NCBI RefSeq assembly: GCF_026283925.1
Contig: NZ_JAPDPF010000001.1
Coordinates: 124,001 to 188,000, forward strand
Source: Dyella halodurans
Lineage (GTDB): Bacteria; Pseudomonadota; Gammaproteobacteria; Xanthomonadales; Rhodanobacteraceae
DNA: 64,000 nt
Direction of reading: 5' to 3'
The position numbers were made by a program, and so were the translations under genes. The first letter of the stretch is position 1. Each line of letters opens with the position of its first letter. Positions 37,037 to 45,623 of the stretch are shown here, in pieces. The notes beneath the pieces were generated by a model. The model was not told the DNA's origin. It was given only the letters and a program-made list of their open reading frames with translations, and did not search any database.

Positions 37037-37050
37037 TTGAATATGGTCAA
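37037..37050 (+). promoter_or_regulatory. FNR-type box upstream of CBS-BON gene
   Basis: TTGAATATGGTCAA keeps the TTGA-N6-TCAA frame and the GGTCAA half-site shared by the three other boxes in this cluster. It lies 111 bp before the ATG of the CBS-BON gene and 21 bp after the GNAT stop. Confidence 0.6.
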
Positions 37051-37161
37051 GTGAGCAGCGGAATCCGCGGCGGCCAAAGCATGCATCGCTCGTCCACCGA
37101 GGGCATGCAAGCCACGCTAAGCGGGCGGCCATCCCCGAACCGACCAACGGAGGCGGGTGTC

Positions 37162-37857
37162 ATGAAAGTGAGCGATGCGATGACCTACGAAGTGCGGACC
37201 GCCCTTGTCACGGACCCAGTGTCATTAGCCATGCGCATCATGCTGGGGGCCAGGGTGAGCGGGCTTCCAGTCGTTGATGGCCAGGGGGCCCTGGTGGGCA
37301 TCGTGACCGAGGGCGACCTGCTGCGCCGGGCGGAGCTTGGCACTGAGCGGCGGCGGCCGCGGTGGCTGGAAATCATTCTAGGCCCTCGACGTCTGGCGCG
37401 GGAATATGTGGAGACGCACAGCCGACGGGTCGGGGATCTGATGACGACCAGGGTCCTGACCACCGAAGAGTCGGCGCCGCTGGCCGATGCCGTGGCTCTG
37501 GTGGAGAAGCACCATCTCAAGCGTCTGCCCGTGATGCGCCAGGGACGGCTGATCGGCATGCTTAGCCGTGCAGACCTGATGCGCGCCTTCCTGAGTACGC
37601 TTCCCAGGGATCAGGCCGTAACCGATGTGCCGGATGCCGATATCCGGCAACAGATCGATCAGGAGATGCTCAGGCATCCATGGATCACCCGTTCTGCCAT
37701 TCAGATCACGGTGCAACAGGGCGTGGTTGATCTCAACGGCGTCGTCACAAATGAGGTCATGCACGATGCGCTGCGTGTACTCGTCGAAAATGTCCCCGGC
37801 GTTGCATGCGTCAACGACAAGCTAAGCACGATTGAGCCGACGACGGGATATATCTAG
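37162..37857 (+). CDS. CBS-pair and BON domain protein
   Basis: A 231-aa cytoplasmic protein. Two CBS motifs form one nucleotide-sensing pair: residues about 1-60 (MKVSDAMTYEVRT, SGLPVVDGQGALVGIVTEGDLL) and about 90-145 (VGDLMTTRVLTTEE, HLKRLPVMRQGRLIGMLSRADL). A C-terminal BON domain (about 155-225) reads QITVQQGVVDLNGVV and VPGVACVNDKL. CBS pairs usually bind adenine nucleotides, while BON domains are thought to contact membranes or ligands. GGAGG precedes the ATG at 37162. Likely a stress or energy-state regulator under FNR. Confidence 0.92.
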   Translation: MKVSDAMTYEVRTALVTDPVSLAMRIMLGARVSGLPVVDGQGALVGIVTEGDLLRRAELGTERRRPRWLEIILGPRRLAREYVETHSRRVGDLMTTRVLTTEESAPLADAVALVEKHHLKRLPVMRQGRLIGMLSRADLMRAFLSTLPRDQAVTDVPDADIRQQIDQEMLRHPWITRSAIQITVQQGVVDLNGVVTNEVMHDALRVLVENVPGVACVNDKLSTIEPTTGYI

Positions 37858-37936
37858 CATGGCCTGGATGTCGGCGCCGACTGGGCCCCTGGCAGGTATC
37901 CTTCGATCGGGTGGCTGGACGTGTTGGAGAGGCGCA

Positions 37937-38191
37937 ATGAGCACAACGTTGATCAAGGACATGCTGCTCTGGTCAATAGGCCTGAATTACGCAGTTCTGC
38001 TGCTCTGGGCAGGCACGTTCGTCTTTGCCCGGGGCTGGATGTACAGGATGCATGGCCGTTGGTTCAAGCTTTCTGACGAGACCTTTGACGCTATTCATTA
38101 CGCAGGCCTCGCCGTTTATAAAATAGGAATACTCCTGTTCGTCCTGATGCCATGGCTTGCGCTCTACCTGGCGGATTCGATCCGCCATTGA
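37937..38191 (+). CDS. small two-TM protein (DUF6868-like)
   Basis: An 84-aa membrane protein with two hydrophobic segments (LNYAVLLLWAGTFVFA and KIGILLFVLMPWLALYLA) and a central amphipathic stretch RMHGRWFKLSDETFDAIHYAG. That central pattern is typical of a widespread small-protein family that I recall as DUF6868. GGAGAGG lies just upstream of the ATG. It follows the CBS-BON gene by 79 bp and may be cotranscribed. Function unknown. Confidence 0.8.
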   Translation: MSTTLIKDMLLWSIGLNYAVLLLWAGTFVFARGWMYRMHGRWFKLSDETFDAIHYAGLAVYKIGILLFVLMPWLALYLADSIRH

Positions 38192-38305
38192 TCGACGCGA
38201 AGATGGCGCACGGCCATGCTGGAAGCAGTGGGGATGTCGCATTGCTCTTGCCCCGAAGGCCCCATGGCCGATGGCGTTGGCGGGCCGGTGGACGGCGATG
38301 GGCTT

Positions 38306-38977
38306 TCAGCTCAGCAAGGCATAGGGGCCGCCGCGTTCGAGCGCGCGCTGATAGGCGGGCCGCTGATGAATGCGTTCGAGAAAGGCTGCGATATGCGGAT
38401 AGCTTGCCTGGTCGCGATCGCGTGCGCTGGCCGCTTCCAGTGGAAAACTCATCTGGATGTCGGCCGCGCTGAATGCATCGCCCACGAACCAGCCCGTTCT
38501 GGCTAGCGATTCATTGATATACGAAAGATGCAGTTTCAACTGTGGATCGACGAAGCCGGCTTGCAGTGAGCTGGCGATCTTGCGCGCAATCGGCTTGGCG
38601 AAGAAGGGCATGGGCGCGCGAGCGATGCGTGACGCCACCAGCTTCAGCAATAGCGGCGGCATCGCCGACCCTTCCGCGTAATGCAGCCAGTAGCTGTAGC
38701 GCAGCCGTTCGGGTGTGCCGGTTGCGGGAGCGAGATGGCCGTCACCGTAGCGCTCGATCAGATACTCGATGATCGCGCCGGATTCGGCGATGACCAGGCC
38801 GTCATCCTCGACGACCGGCGACTTGCCGAGTGGATGGATCGCGCGCAGTTCGGGCGGCGCAAGCATGGTCTTCTTGTCGCGCTGGTAGCGTCGGATCTCG
38901 TACGGCACCCCGAGTTCCTCCAGCAGCCATAGTACGCGCTGGGAGCGGGAGTTGTTCAAGTGGTGGACGATGAGCAT
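38306..38977 (-). CDS. glutathione S-transferase
   Basis: A 223-aa GST. The N-terminal thioredoxin fold starts MLIVHHLNNSRSQRVLWLLEEL, where the Ser after Asn (NSRS) is the likely catalytic residue. Glutathione-site residues are GKSPVVEDD and AESGAIIEYLIERYG. The C-terminal helical domain contains FVGDAFSAADIQMSFPLE. I chose the ATG at 38977 because the family starts there; an in-frame ATG at 39007 is possible. Probably detoxification; substrate unknown. Confidence 0.92.
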   Translation of the reverse strand: MLIVHHLNNSRSQRVLWLLEELGVPYEIRRYQRDKKTMLAPPELRAIHPLGKSPVVEDDGLVIAESGAIIEYLIERYGDGHLAPATGTPERLRYSYWLHYAEGSAMPPLLLKLVASRIARAPMPFFAKPIARKIASSLQAGFVDPQLKLHLSYINESLARTGWFVGDAFSAADIQMSFPLEAASARDRDQASYPHIAAFLERIHQRPAYQRALERGGPYALLS

Positions 38978-39169
38978 GGGGGCGCCAGCCAAAGGTGGTA
39001 AGCACATCGTACCGGTGTCTGGCTGCTGCCGGTATTGGCCTGGTAGCTATATCAGTGTTGCTGTTGGTGGACGCCCGCGCCACCCTTACAGCCAGATACG
39101 AGCCATAAGCTTGCCATTTCGATGTGCAAACTGCTCTGCTGATCATCCAGGACTGCAAGGACGTATTCG

Positions 39170-40195
39170 ATGAAAATGACGAGAGTTCGTACACCGGCCG
39201 TCGCCGCACTGCTGTTCAATCTTGCGCTTGCCTGCTCGCCGCCATCTGCCGCAGCTGCTGAGACGGCTTCACCGGCCGCGGCCCAAGCCGACCTCCAGCA
39301 CACACTGGAATCGTTGGCGGAACGGGCCCGTCCCGGACTGCTCGGGATTGCCGTGCTGGATCTGCAGAGTGGCAACGCATGGCGGGTCAACGCAGACCAT
39401 GCGTTTCCGATGATGAGCATGTTCAAAGCCCCGGTCGCCGCCGCGGTGCTGTCCCGCATCGAGCGCGGCGAGCTGTCGCTGGGGCAGCAAGTCACCATCA
39501 AGCGCGCCGACGTCTTGCCCGGTTCCGCCGTGCCTTCGATCGGCGCGAAGTTCCAGGGCGAGGAAATGACGTTTACGGTCGACCAGCTGCTCACCGCAGC
39601 GGTCAGCGAAAGCGACAACACGGCCGTGGACGCCTTGATCCGGGTGGTTGGCGGCCCGCAGGTTGTCACTGCGTTCCTGCATGCGCATGGCGTCGACGGC
39701 ATGCGCGTGGACCTGGACGAGGCCGGAGTGGGCCGTATGTTCCGCGCCCTTGCGCCGGGAGAGACGGTGCCCACCAACGAGTCGGCACAAGCCGAGCACG
39801 CGCGGCACCAGCGTGGATTCCAGGCTTTCATGGCCGATCCCCGCAACCGCAGCACGCCTGACGCCGCCGTCACCTTCCTGCGCAAGCTTTGGCGCAACGA
39901 GTTGTTGTCGCCGGCCTCGACGCAACACTTGTTGCGCCTGATGTATGCCCAGACCATTCCCAACCGTCTCCGGGCGGGCTTGCCCAAGGATGTTCGTTTC
40001 GCGGACAAGACCGGCACGTCCGGAACGCTGGATGGCGAAGTCGGGGCCTATAACGATATGGGCATAATGACCTGGCCCAACGGCCACACCGTGATCGTCG
40101 CCGCCTTGCTCAGCGGGTCGCGCGCCACCGACGCCGAACGTGATGCGTTGTTTGCCGAACTGGGCCGACGCATCGCCGCGGCGTTCCAGCACTGA
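39170..40195 (+). CDS. class A beta-lactamase (extended, A2/PER-like)
   Basis: A 341-aa secreted serine beta-lactamase. Catalytic motifs are SMFK (Ser83, Lys86), SDN (148-150) and KTG (280-282). The omega-loop region reads TNESAQAEH, in which Glu204 is the candidate general base; the usual ExxxN spacing of class A1 enzymes is absent, as in the PER/CfxA-type subclass. The N-terminus is a signal peptide, possibly with a weak lipobox around Cys22 (LALACS). AAGGA lies upstream. No LysR-type regulator gene is adjacent. Confidence 0.9.
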   Translation: MKMTRVRTPAVAALLFNLALACSPPSAAAAETASPAAAQADLQHTLESLAERARPGLLGIAVLDLQSGNAWRVNADHAFPMMSMFKAPVAAAVLSRIERGELSLGQQVTIKRADVLPGSAVPSIGAKFQGEEMTFTVDQLLTAAVSESDNTAVDALIRVVGGPQVVTAFLHAHGVDGMRVDLDEAGVGRMFRALAPGETVPTNESAQAEHARHQRGFQAFMADPRNRSTPDAAVTFLRKLWRNELLSPASTQHLLRLMYAQTIPNRLRAGLPKDVRFADKTGTSGTLDGEVGAYNDMGIMTWPNGHTVIVAALLSGSRATDAERDALFAELGRRIAAAFQH

Positions 40196-40446
40196 ACCGT
40201 GCTCGCTGGCGCCCATGCCCGGACGTCCGTGGCATTGTCCGCGGACGCCGATGCCGAACGGTCGGGCACCGGTAAGCGGTTGAAATGACGCGATTCCGCC
40301 GAGGCTGATGCGCTGGCACGCGGCTTGCTGTGACGTGGGGTAAGGGCGCCGAATTCCGGAGTGGACACAGGCGCCGGCCACGCCCTGCGGTCGTCGCGCT
40401 TGATGACTTCAGTGGCTCGAGACAAATTCAAATGGGGAGAGTTACC

Positions 40447-41637
40447 TTGGCAAAGTTTCGCAATGCCGTTTTTTTCGCACTGACCTTGGTTGCCGGCACC
40501 GCGGCGGTCGACGCATCGTCCGAGGCGATCGCTGCCGAAGTTGCCCATGATGCGGCAGCGCCGGTCCAGGCCAAGACGTTGATGATGTCGCGTGACGAGG
40601 TCACCCGGATTCTCGACAGCAATCGCAAGATCGTCTCGCCGCAAGGCATCGACGAAAGGATCAAGCTGCACATCGGTGGCATCGATCAATGGGTGACGAT
40701 TCGCGGCAAGGACCGGCGCAACCCGATCCTGTTGTTCCTGCATGGAGGCCCGGCCTCTACGGCCATGCCGGAGGCATATACCTTCCAGACGCCCTGGGAG
40801 GATTACTTCACCGTGGTGCAGTGGGACCAGCGCGGCGCCGGCAAGACCTACCGCGCCAATAGCGAAGAGGCGATGGCGCCCGGCATGACTGTGGAGGGCC
40901 AGGTCAATGATGCGGCAGAGCTGGTCCAGTATCTGCGTCAGCACTATGGCAAGGAAAAGATCTTCCTGCTCGGACATTCCTGGGGTTCGGTGCTGGGCGT
41001 GCATCTGGCGCAGCAGCACCCGGACTGGTTCTACGCCTATATCTCGGTAGGGCAGGTGGTGAACGGGCGCCGCAATGAAGAAGTGGGTTACGCCTTCGCC
41101 CTGCAGCAGGCGAAAGCGCAGGGCAACGAGGAGGCCGTGCGCGAACTGCAGGCGCTCGCACCCTATCCCGGCACCAAGTTGACGCTGGACCGCGTCGGCA
41201 TGCGCAGCAAATGGGAGATGTACTACGGTGGCCTCGCCTATGGCCGCAAGGACTATCAGTTCGAAGACGATGTGGAGAAGCTCTCGCCCGACTACAGCCA
41301 GCAAGACCTCGACGCCATCGGCAAGGGCAGCCTGTTTTCGCTGGACCACCTGCTGCCATCGCTGCTCGCCGTCGACTTCGATCACACGACGCATTTCGAG
41401 TGCCCGGTGATCGTGTACGTGGGGCAGCACGACTACACCACGGCACACGAACTGGCCGAGCAATGGTTCGAGCATATCCAGGCGCCGTCGAAGCGATTGG
41501 TCTCGTTCGCCGACTCGGCCCATATGATGATGCAGGAACAATCCGGCCGCTTTCTGGTGCATCTGGTCAACGATGCCTTGCCGTTGGCGCAGAAGTCGGG
41601 AGATGCGGCCCCAGCGGAAGTGGTACGCGACCGCTAA
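40447..41637 (+). CDS. secreted alpha/beta hydrolase, proline iminopeptidase-like
   Basis: A hydrolase of about 396 aa with signal peptide (FRNAVFFALTLVAGTAAVDA). Motifs are the oxyanion stretch FLHGGPAS, VVQWDQRGAGKT, the nucleophile elbow GHSWGSVLG and the late His in SFADSAHMMMQEQ. These match proline iminopeptidases of the S33 family, but export of this one suggests another substrate. A TTG at 40447 has a good GGGAGAG ribosome site 7 nt away. The ATG at 40432 (adding five residues) has none and is the alternative. Confidence 0.87.
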   Translation: MAKFRNAVFFALTLVAGTAAVDASSEAIAAEVAHDAAAPVQAKTLMMSRDEVTRILDSNRKIVSPQGIDERIKLHIGGIDQWVTIRGKDRRNPILLFLHGGPASTAMPEAYTFQTPWEDYFTVVQWDQRGAGKTYRANSEEAMAPGMTVEGQVNDAAELVQYLRQHYGKEKIFLLGHSWGSVLGVHLAQQHPDWFYAYISVGQVVNGRRNEEVGYAFALQQAKAQGNEEAVRELQALAPYPGTKLTLDRVGMRSKWEMYYGGLAYGRKDYQFEDDVEKLSPDYSQQDLDAIGKGSLFSLDHLLPSLLAVDFDHTTHFECPVIVYVGQHDYTTAHELAEQWFEHIQAPSKRLVSFADSAHMMMQEQSGRFLVHLVNDALPLAQKSGDAAPAEVVRDR

Positions 41638-41649
41638 GCCCGCGTCGAA

Positions 41650-41678
41650 GCTGGCGCGCGCACTCTGCGCGCGCCAGC
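41650..41678 (+). terminator. hairpin after the S33 hydrolase gene
   Basis: A perfect 13-bp inverted repeat (CTGGCGCGCGCA core) around a CTC loop, 13 bases beyond the stop codon. It lacks a T-run, so it is a candidate Rho-assisted or stabilising 3' hairpin. Confidence 0.5.
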
Positions 41679-41831
41679 CGACACGCTGCCGACCAGGGGG
41701 CTTACTCGCGACGGGCATCGCAGACCTGCTTGCGACCGCGCTTGGACCAGTCTCATCAAGCATGACGAAGAGTTCACTTGCTGTTCTCCCGAAACAACGC
41801 ACACTTGAAGGGCTTAACTACGGGAATAGCA

Positions 41832-43007
41832 GTGCAGCACCGTTTCAGTCACAAAAGTTCATTTCGTCTTGCAGGTAGGCATGGCTCGTGTCTCTTGCTG
41901 CTGGTCGCCTGCATCGGTCCGATCTTTGCGGCCCAGGGCCAGGGCGTCGCTGCTCGTTCACCTGCGGATGTCGCATCAGGACAGGGCACCGAGCCGCTGT
42001 CCATCCAAGTCAACGATGATCGGATGACGCTCGCGCTTACCCGCGTTCCTCAGGTGTATCTCTACGGCAGCATCGACGCTGACGCGCCGCGCCGTTTTGA
42101 AGGCATGATGAAGTCGCGCAAGATCCCCCCAGGCTCCGATATCTATCTGAATTCGCCGGGTGGTGATTTGAATGCCGGGCTGGCCCTGGGACGGTTGTTT
42201 CGATCCGGCTCGATGGTGACGCATCTTGGGGCGCCGAGAAAGAAGTTGCGCTCCGGCGCGGGGCCCAGGGACTCCTTGTGCGTCGGCGCTTGCACCTATG
42301 CGTACTTTGGCGGGCTCTATCGATGGGCGGTGACAGGTAACGACCGCATCGGGCTGAACACGTTCAACACGGCAAGTACGAAAAGTGGCGAGGCGGGAAC
42401 GCCACCGCAGGTACCGGGCGAAGTGGCTTCGTATTTGAAGGAGATGGGCATCGACCAGGACGCGTTGATGCAGGCGCCAATGACGTCGAACGATAGAATC
42501 ATGTGGTTCGCTCCGGAGCACATGCTTGCCTCGGGACTTGCCAATAACGGGCGCCTGCCGCCGACCTCGAAATATCTCCCGTCCGCAGGAGGCTCGTATC
42601 TCGAGCTCAGCCAAATCGCTCGCGACGGCGAGCATAAGATCACCTTCCAGTGCCGACCCGATGGACTCACGCTTAGCTCCTCCTTCAAAGTAGGTCTGGA
42701 TCGCGCCAGGCAACTCGCAGCGCGGGGCGCCGGAGCCTACTTTCAGGTCGACGACCTGGAGATGTTGCCGGAACAACGTGCCAGCGTGGATGACGGCAAC
42801 CAATCGCTGGTGATCGATCGCCCGTTCCCCATGGGAGGGCTGGCGCGTCTGTTGACGGCGACTTCCATGGGGGCCTGGATCAGTGACCGGAATGGCGCCG
42901 TCCGTTATGGCTTCACCTTCGAACTTGATCCGGTAAGGAATGAGCTCAAGGCCTATTACGCGAGCTGCAAGCAGGTTGCCGAGCGCGCGAGATCGCCTAA
43001 GCCCTGA
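41832..43007 (+). CDS. secreted ClpP/crotonase-fold protein (COG3904-like)
   Basis: A protein of about 391 aa with a signal segment (GSCLLLLVACIGPIFAAQ). The first half has a ClpP-like pattern: VYLYGSIDADAPRRFEG, IYLNSPGGDLNAGLALGRL and then CVGACTYAYFGG. In related predicted periplasmic proteins the last block is C-x-S-A-C; here Gly replaces the Ser expected as nucleophile. The second half (residues about 230-390) is not recognised. A GTG with GGGAA 6 nt upstream is chosen over TTG codons further upstream. Function unknown; may be non-catalytic. Confidence 0.75.
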   Translation: MQHRFSHKSSFRLAGRHGSCLLLLVACIGPIFAAQGQGVAARSPADVASGQGTEPLSIQVNDDRMTLALTRVPQVYLYGSIDADAPRRFEGMMKSRKIPPGSDIYLNSPGGDLNAGLALGRLFRSGSMVTHLGAPRKKLRSGAGPRDSLCVGACTYAYFGGLYRWAVTGNDRIGLNTFNTASTKSGEAGTPPQVPGEVASYLKEMGIDQDALMQAPMTSNDRIMWFAPEHMLASGLANNGRLPPTSKYLPSAGGSYLELSQIARDGEHKITFQCRPDGLTLSSSFKVGLDRARQLAARGAGAYFQVDDLEMLPEQRASVDDGNQSLVIDRPFPMGGLARLLTATSMGAWISDRNGAVRYGFTFELDPVRNELKAYYASCKQVAERARSPKP

Positions 43008-43228
43008 GCGCACGGGTGTCCGAAGGTTCTCGGGGGGGCATCGCCAGCACCAATGCGAAGACCCGCACACCGCGGCCGCGAATGACCCAGCCGCGTCGGT
43101 GCCGCCCAAGGAAGGGAATGGTTTCCCGGTCTGGTGATCCCGGCGCTACAATCGAAGCATCGGTTGGCTGAGCACCCTGCGGCACTGCGTTGCGCGCAGC
43201 ATACGGATGGCACTACGAGGGCACCGAC

Positions 43229-44470
43229 ATGAGCAACGAGCTGGGTCCCATGTCGTCATCGCGTCGCCGCTTCCTGCAGACGGCGGGGCTGTTCGGATCC
43301 GTGGGGCTACTTGGCACGGGCACGGCGTTGGCCGGTTCGGCCACGTCCATCCGCTTGCCGTTTGCCAACGGCGATCGTGACCTCACCAACGAGTTCCCGC
43401 AGAAGGGCCAGATGATCCTGCTGCGCGGACGGCCTCCGTTATTGGAGACGCCGTTCGACGTGTTCGACCACGGCGTCTTCACGCCGAACAATCGCTTTTA
43501 TGTACGTTGGCACCTGGCCTCCATCCCTACGGATGTGGATGCGGCGGCGTTTCGTTTGAACGTCCATGGGCAGGTCGGCAAGAACCTGTCGCTGAGCCTG
43601 CATCAGCTCATGACCGAGTTCGAGCCGGTCGAGCTGGCGGCGGTGAATCAGTGCTCCGGCAATTCGCGAGGGCATTTCAATCCGCGCGTGCCGGGCGGCC
43701 AGTGGGACAACGGTGCGATGGGCTGCGCGCGATGGACCGGTGTACGGCTCAAGGATGTGCTGGATCGAGCGGGTGTCAATGCTGGCGCCGTACAAGTGCG
43801 CTTCAACGGCCTGGATAGCGGCTTGATCCCCGCGACGCCGGACTTCATGAAGTCGCTGGATATCGAGCATGCGCGCGATGGCGAGGTGCTCATCGCCTAT
43901 GGCATGGATGGCGAACAGCTGCCCTTGTTGAATGGCTTTCCGACGCGGCTGGTCGTGCCGGGTTGGTATGCCACTTACTGGGTCAAGATGCTCAATGACA
44001 TCGAGGTGCTCGACAAGACCGATGACAACTATTGGATGGCCAAGGCCTATCTGATTCCCGACACGCCACATGCGGATGTCGCACCTGGCCAGAGCGGGTT
44101 CAAGAGTGTGCCGATCAATCGCATGCTGCCGCGATCCTTCTTCACCAACCTCCGCGACGGGTCTCGCGTTCTTGCTGGCCATGCGGTTTCGCTGCGCGGC
44201 ATCGCGTTTGGCGGCGACACCGGCGTCGCCAAGGTCCTGTGGTCTGGCGATGGCGGCGCACACTGGCAAGAGGCGAAGTTGGAGCAGGACTTCGGCAAGT
44301 ACAGCTTCCGCCGCTGGAACGCGCAGTACACGCCGCGCACGAAGGGCGAGGACGTGCTGATGGTCAAGGCGATCAATAGCAACGGGGTTGAGCAGCCCAT
44401 GACGCCGAACTGGAATGCAGGCGGCTTCATGCGCAACGTCGTCGAGTCGATCAAGCTGACGGTGGGGTGA
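43229..44470 (+). CDS. sulfite dehydrogenase molybdenum subunit (SorA-like)
   Basis: A 413-aa molybdopterin enzyme with a Tat signal (SSRRRFLQTAGLFG). The sulfite-oxidase fold has Moco ligand Cys142 in VNQCSGNSRGHF, then GARWTGVRL-like CARWTGVRLKDVL and LLNGFPTRLVVPGWYATYWVK, and a C-terminal dimerisation domain (GIAFGGDTGVAKVLWSGDGG). It should oxidise sulfite, or a related oxyanion, to sulfate in the periplasm. The partner cytochrome gene begins 4 bp downstream. The ATG at 43229 gives a normal-length Tat leader. Confidence 0.92.
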   Translation: MSNELGPMSSSRRRFLQTAGLFGSVGLLGTGTALAGSATSIRLPFANGDRDLTNEFPQKGQMILLRGRPPLLETPFDVFDHGVFTPNNRFYVRWHLASIPTDVDAAAFRLNVHGQVGKNLSLSLHQLMTEFEPVELAAVNQCSGNSRGHFNPRVPGGQWDNGAMGCARWTGVRLKDVLDRAGVNAGAVQVRFNGLDSGLIPATPDFMKSLDIEHARDGEVLIAYGMDGEQLPLLNGFPTRLVVPGWYATYWVKMLNDIEVLDKTDDNYWMAKAYLIPDTPHADVAPGQSGFKSVPINRMLPRSFFTNLRDGSRVLAGHAVSLRGIAFGGDTGVAKVLWSGDGGAHWQEAKLEQDFGKYSFRRWNAQYTPRTKGEDVLMVKAINSNGVEQPMTPNWNAGGFMRNVVESIKLTVG

Positions 44471-44474
44471 GGAC

Positions 44475-44828
44475 ATGGCCATGAATCACGTCCGCATGCT
44501 TTGTCTCGCGCTGGTCCTGCTGGCACTGGGTATGGATATGGCCAGCGCGCAGGAGCGCACGGCACCTATGGCAATCCATTCGGTATCCGTGCAATTGCCG
44601 GCTGGATTAGCCGAATTTCCGCCAGGTCCAGGCGTCGATGTTGCCGGGAAGTGTCTGATTTGCCACTCCGCCGACATGGTCCTGAAGCAGCCGCTGATGT
44701 CGGAAGCGGCGTGGAAAGGCGTCATCAACAAGATGCGCAGCGCCTATGGCGCGCCGATCACCGATGACGACGTCAACGTGCTCACCGCTTACATGGCACG
44801 CATCAACGCGGAGCAGCAAACCCCCTAG
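44475..44828 (+). CDS. monoheme cytochrome c subunit (SorB-like)
   Basis: A 117-aa periplasmic cytochrome with a signal peptide ending MASA. One heme site CLICH is at residues 60-64, and Met residues downstream (LMSEAAW, INKM) may supply the sixth ligand. It starts 4 bp after the molybdenum subunit gene, the arrangement of sorAB sulfite dehydrogenases, and is the probable electron acceptor. An internal ATG at 44481 has better spacing from GAGGAC and may be the true start. Confidence 0.9.
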   Translation: MAMNHVRMLCLALVLLALGMDMASAQERTAPMAIHSVSVQLPAGLAEFPPGPGVDVAGKCLICHSADMVLKQPLMSEAAWKGVINKMRSAYGAPITDDDVNVLTAYMARINAEQQTP

Positions 44829-44856
44829 TTGCGCAAGGCCGGTCCTCTGCAACGGG

Positions 44857-45255
44857 TCAATGGGCAGCCTGTTCCAGCAGGCCGATGGCGCCTGCGAGAT
44901 TTCCGCCGATGGCGGCCGGCAGTCCATGGCGCTGCGTGATGTAGTTGGGCGTGTTGTATCCGATCCAGGTGGTGCCGTGCTCGTCCTCCCACACGAGTGC
45001 CTTCAGGGGAAGGTCCAGCCCGACGACGGGTTCGGCTTGCATCAATGGCGTTCCGGCCTTTGGATTGCCGAAGATCAGCATCTGCTCTGGGCGCAGCTCA
45101 AGCCCGGCGCGTACCGCGTCCCCACTGAAATCGATGCGCGCAAATATCATCACACCATGTGCCTGGAGCAGCTGCTCCAACTTCTCCATGGTTTGCGGCA
45201 CATCGTGTTCGGATCGAAGGCGAACGATGCCTTGATCATCGTGAGCAGTGGACAT
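44857..45255 (-). CDS. DUF302 family protein
   Basis: A 132-aa protein made of one DUF302 domain: RLRSEHDVPQTMEKLEQLLQ, then IFARIDFSGDAVRAGLELRP, then LIFGNPKAGTPLMQAEPVVGLDLP and KALVWEDEHG, all typical. The fold is beta-alpha-beta; function is unknown, although members are often seen near redox or metal genes. GGAGG precedes the ATG at 45255. It is convergent with the SorB-like gene. Confidence 0.9.
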   Translation of the reverse strand: MSTAHDDQGIVRLRSEHDVPQTMEKLEQLLQAHGVMIFARIDFSGDAVRAGLELRPEQMLIFGNPKAGTPLMQAEPVVGLDLPLKALVWEDEHGTTWIGYNTPNYITQRHGLPAAIGGNLAGAIGLLEQAAH

Positions 45256-45623
45256 GAACGGACCTCCGGGAGTCGATTGTCGTGCTGGTGACTGGTGAAA
45301 CGTCTGCACCCGATGAGTCTACTTGCCACCATCCACTTGATGCATGGCTGCGTTGTGGCTGGGCAGTCGCCGAGGAGTCATGGTCAGCCGGCGAGCGAGG
45401 CCATGGTACGGCTTGTGCCCTCGTCGATGTCCAGTTCCGCAGCCGAAGCGAACGCGCCGGACGCCAAGCGGCGTCGGCAAGTTCATTGGCCTTCACAGGC
45501 GCTTCACGGCTCAAGCGAGGTCATTCGCCTGGCGCCGGGAACCGACGTCGAGCGGTCCGGACGAAACCGAGGTGTTTTGTCTTCAGCTTGCCCCGTTGAG
45601 TTTGCCTGAGTGAGGTTGCACCC
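45256..45623. other. intergenic region, nothing recognised
   Basis: About 370 bases between divergent DUF302 and YqhA-like genes. Several overlapping open frames of about 100 codons exist but show no family resemblance, no ribosome site and skewed Arg/Ser composition. It presumably carries two divergent promoters; none stands out. Confidence 0.5.

Noticed and set aside
37947-37962. TTGATCAAGG sequence resembling a FNR half-site
   Set aside because: It lies inside the coding region of the small two-TM protein and lacks the N4 spacing of a full box.
40048-41802. 584-codon minus-strand frame opposite the S33 hydrolase and beta-lactamase end
   Set aside because: Antisense shadow of motif-supported genes.
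45282-45613. Overlapping 90-105-codon frames between DUF302 and YqhA-like genes
   Set aside because: No ribosome site, no family, frames on both strands of similar quality; treated as spacer.
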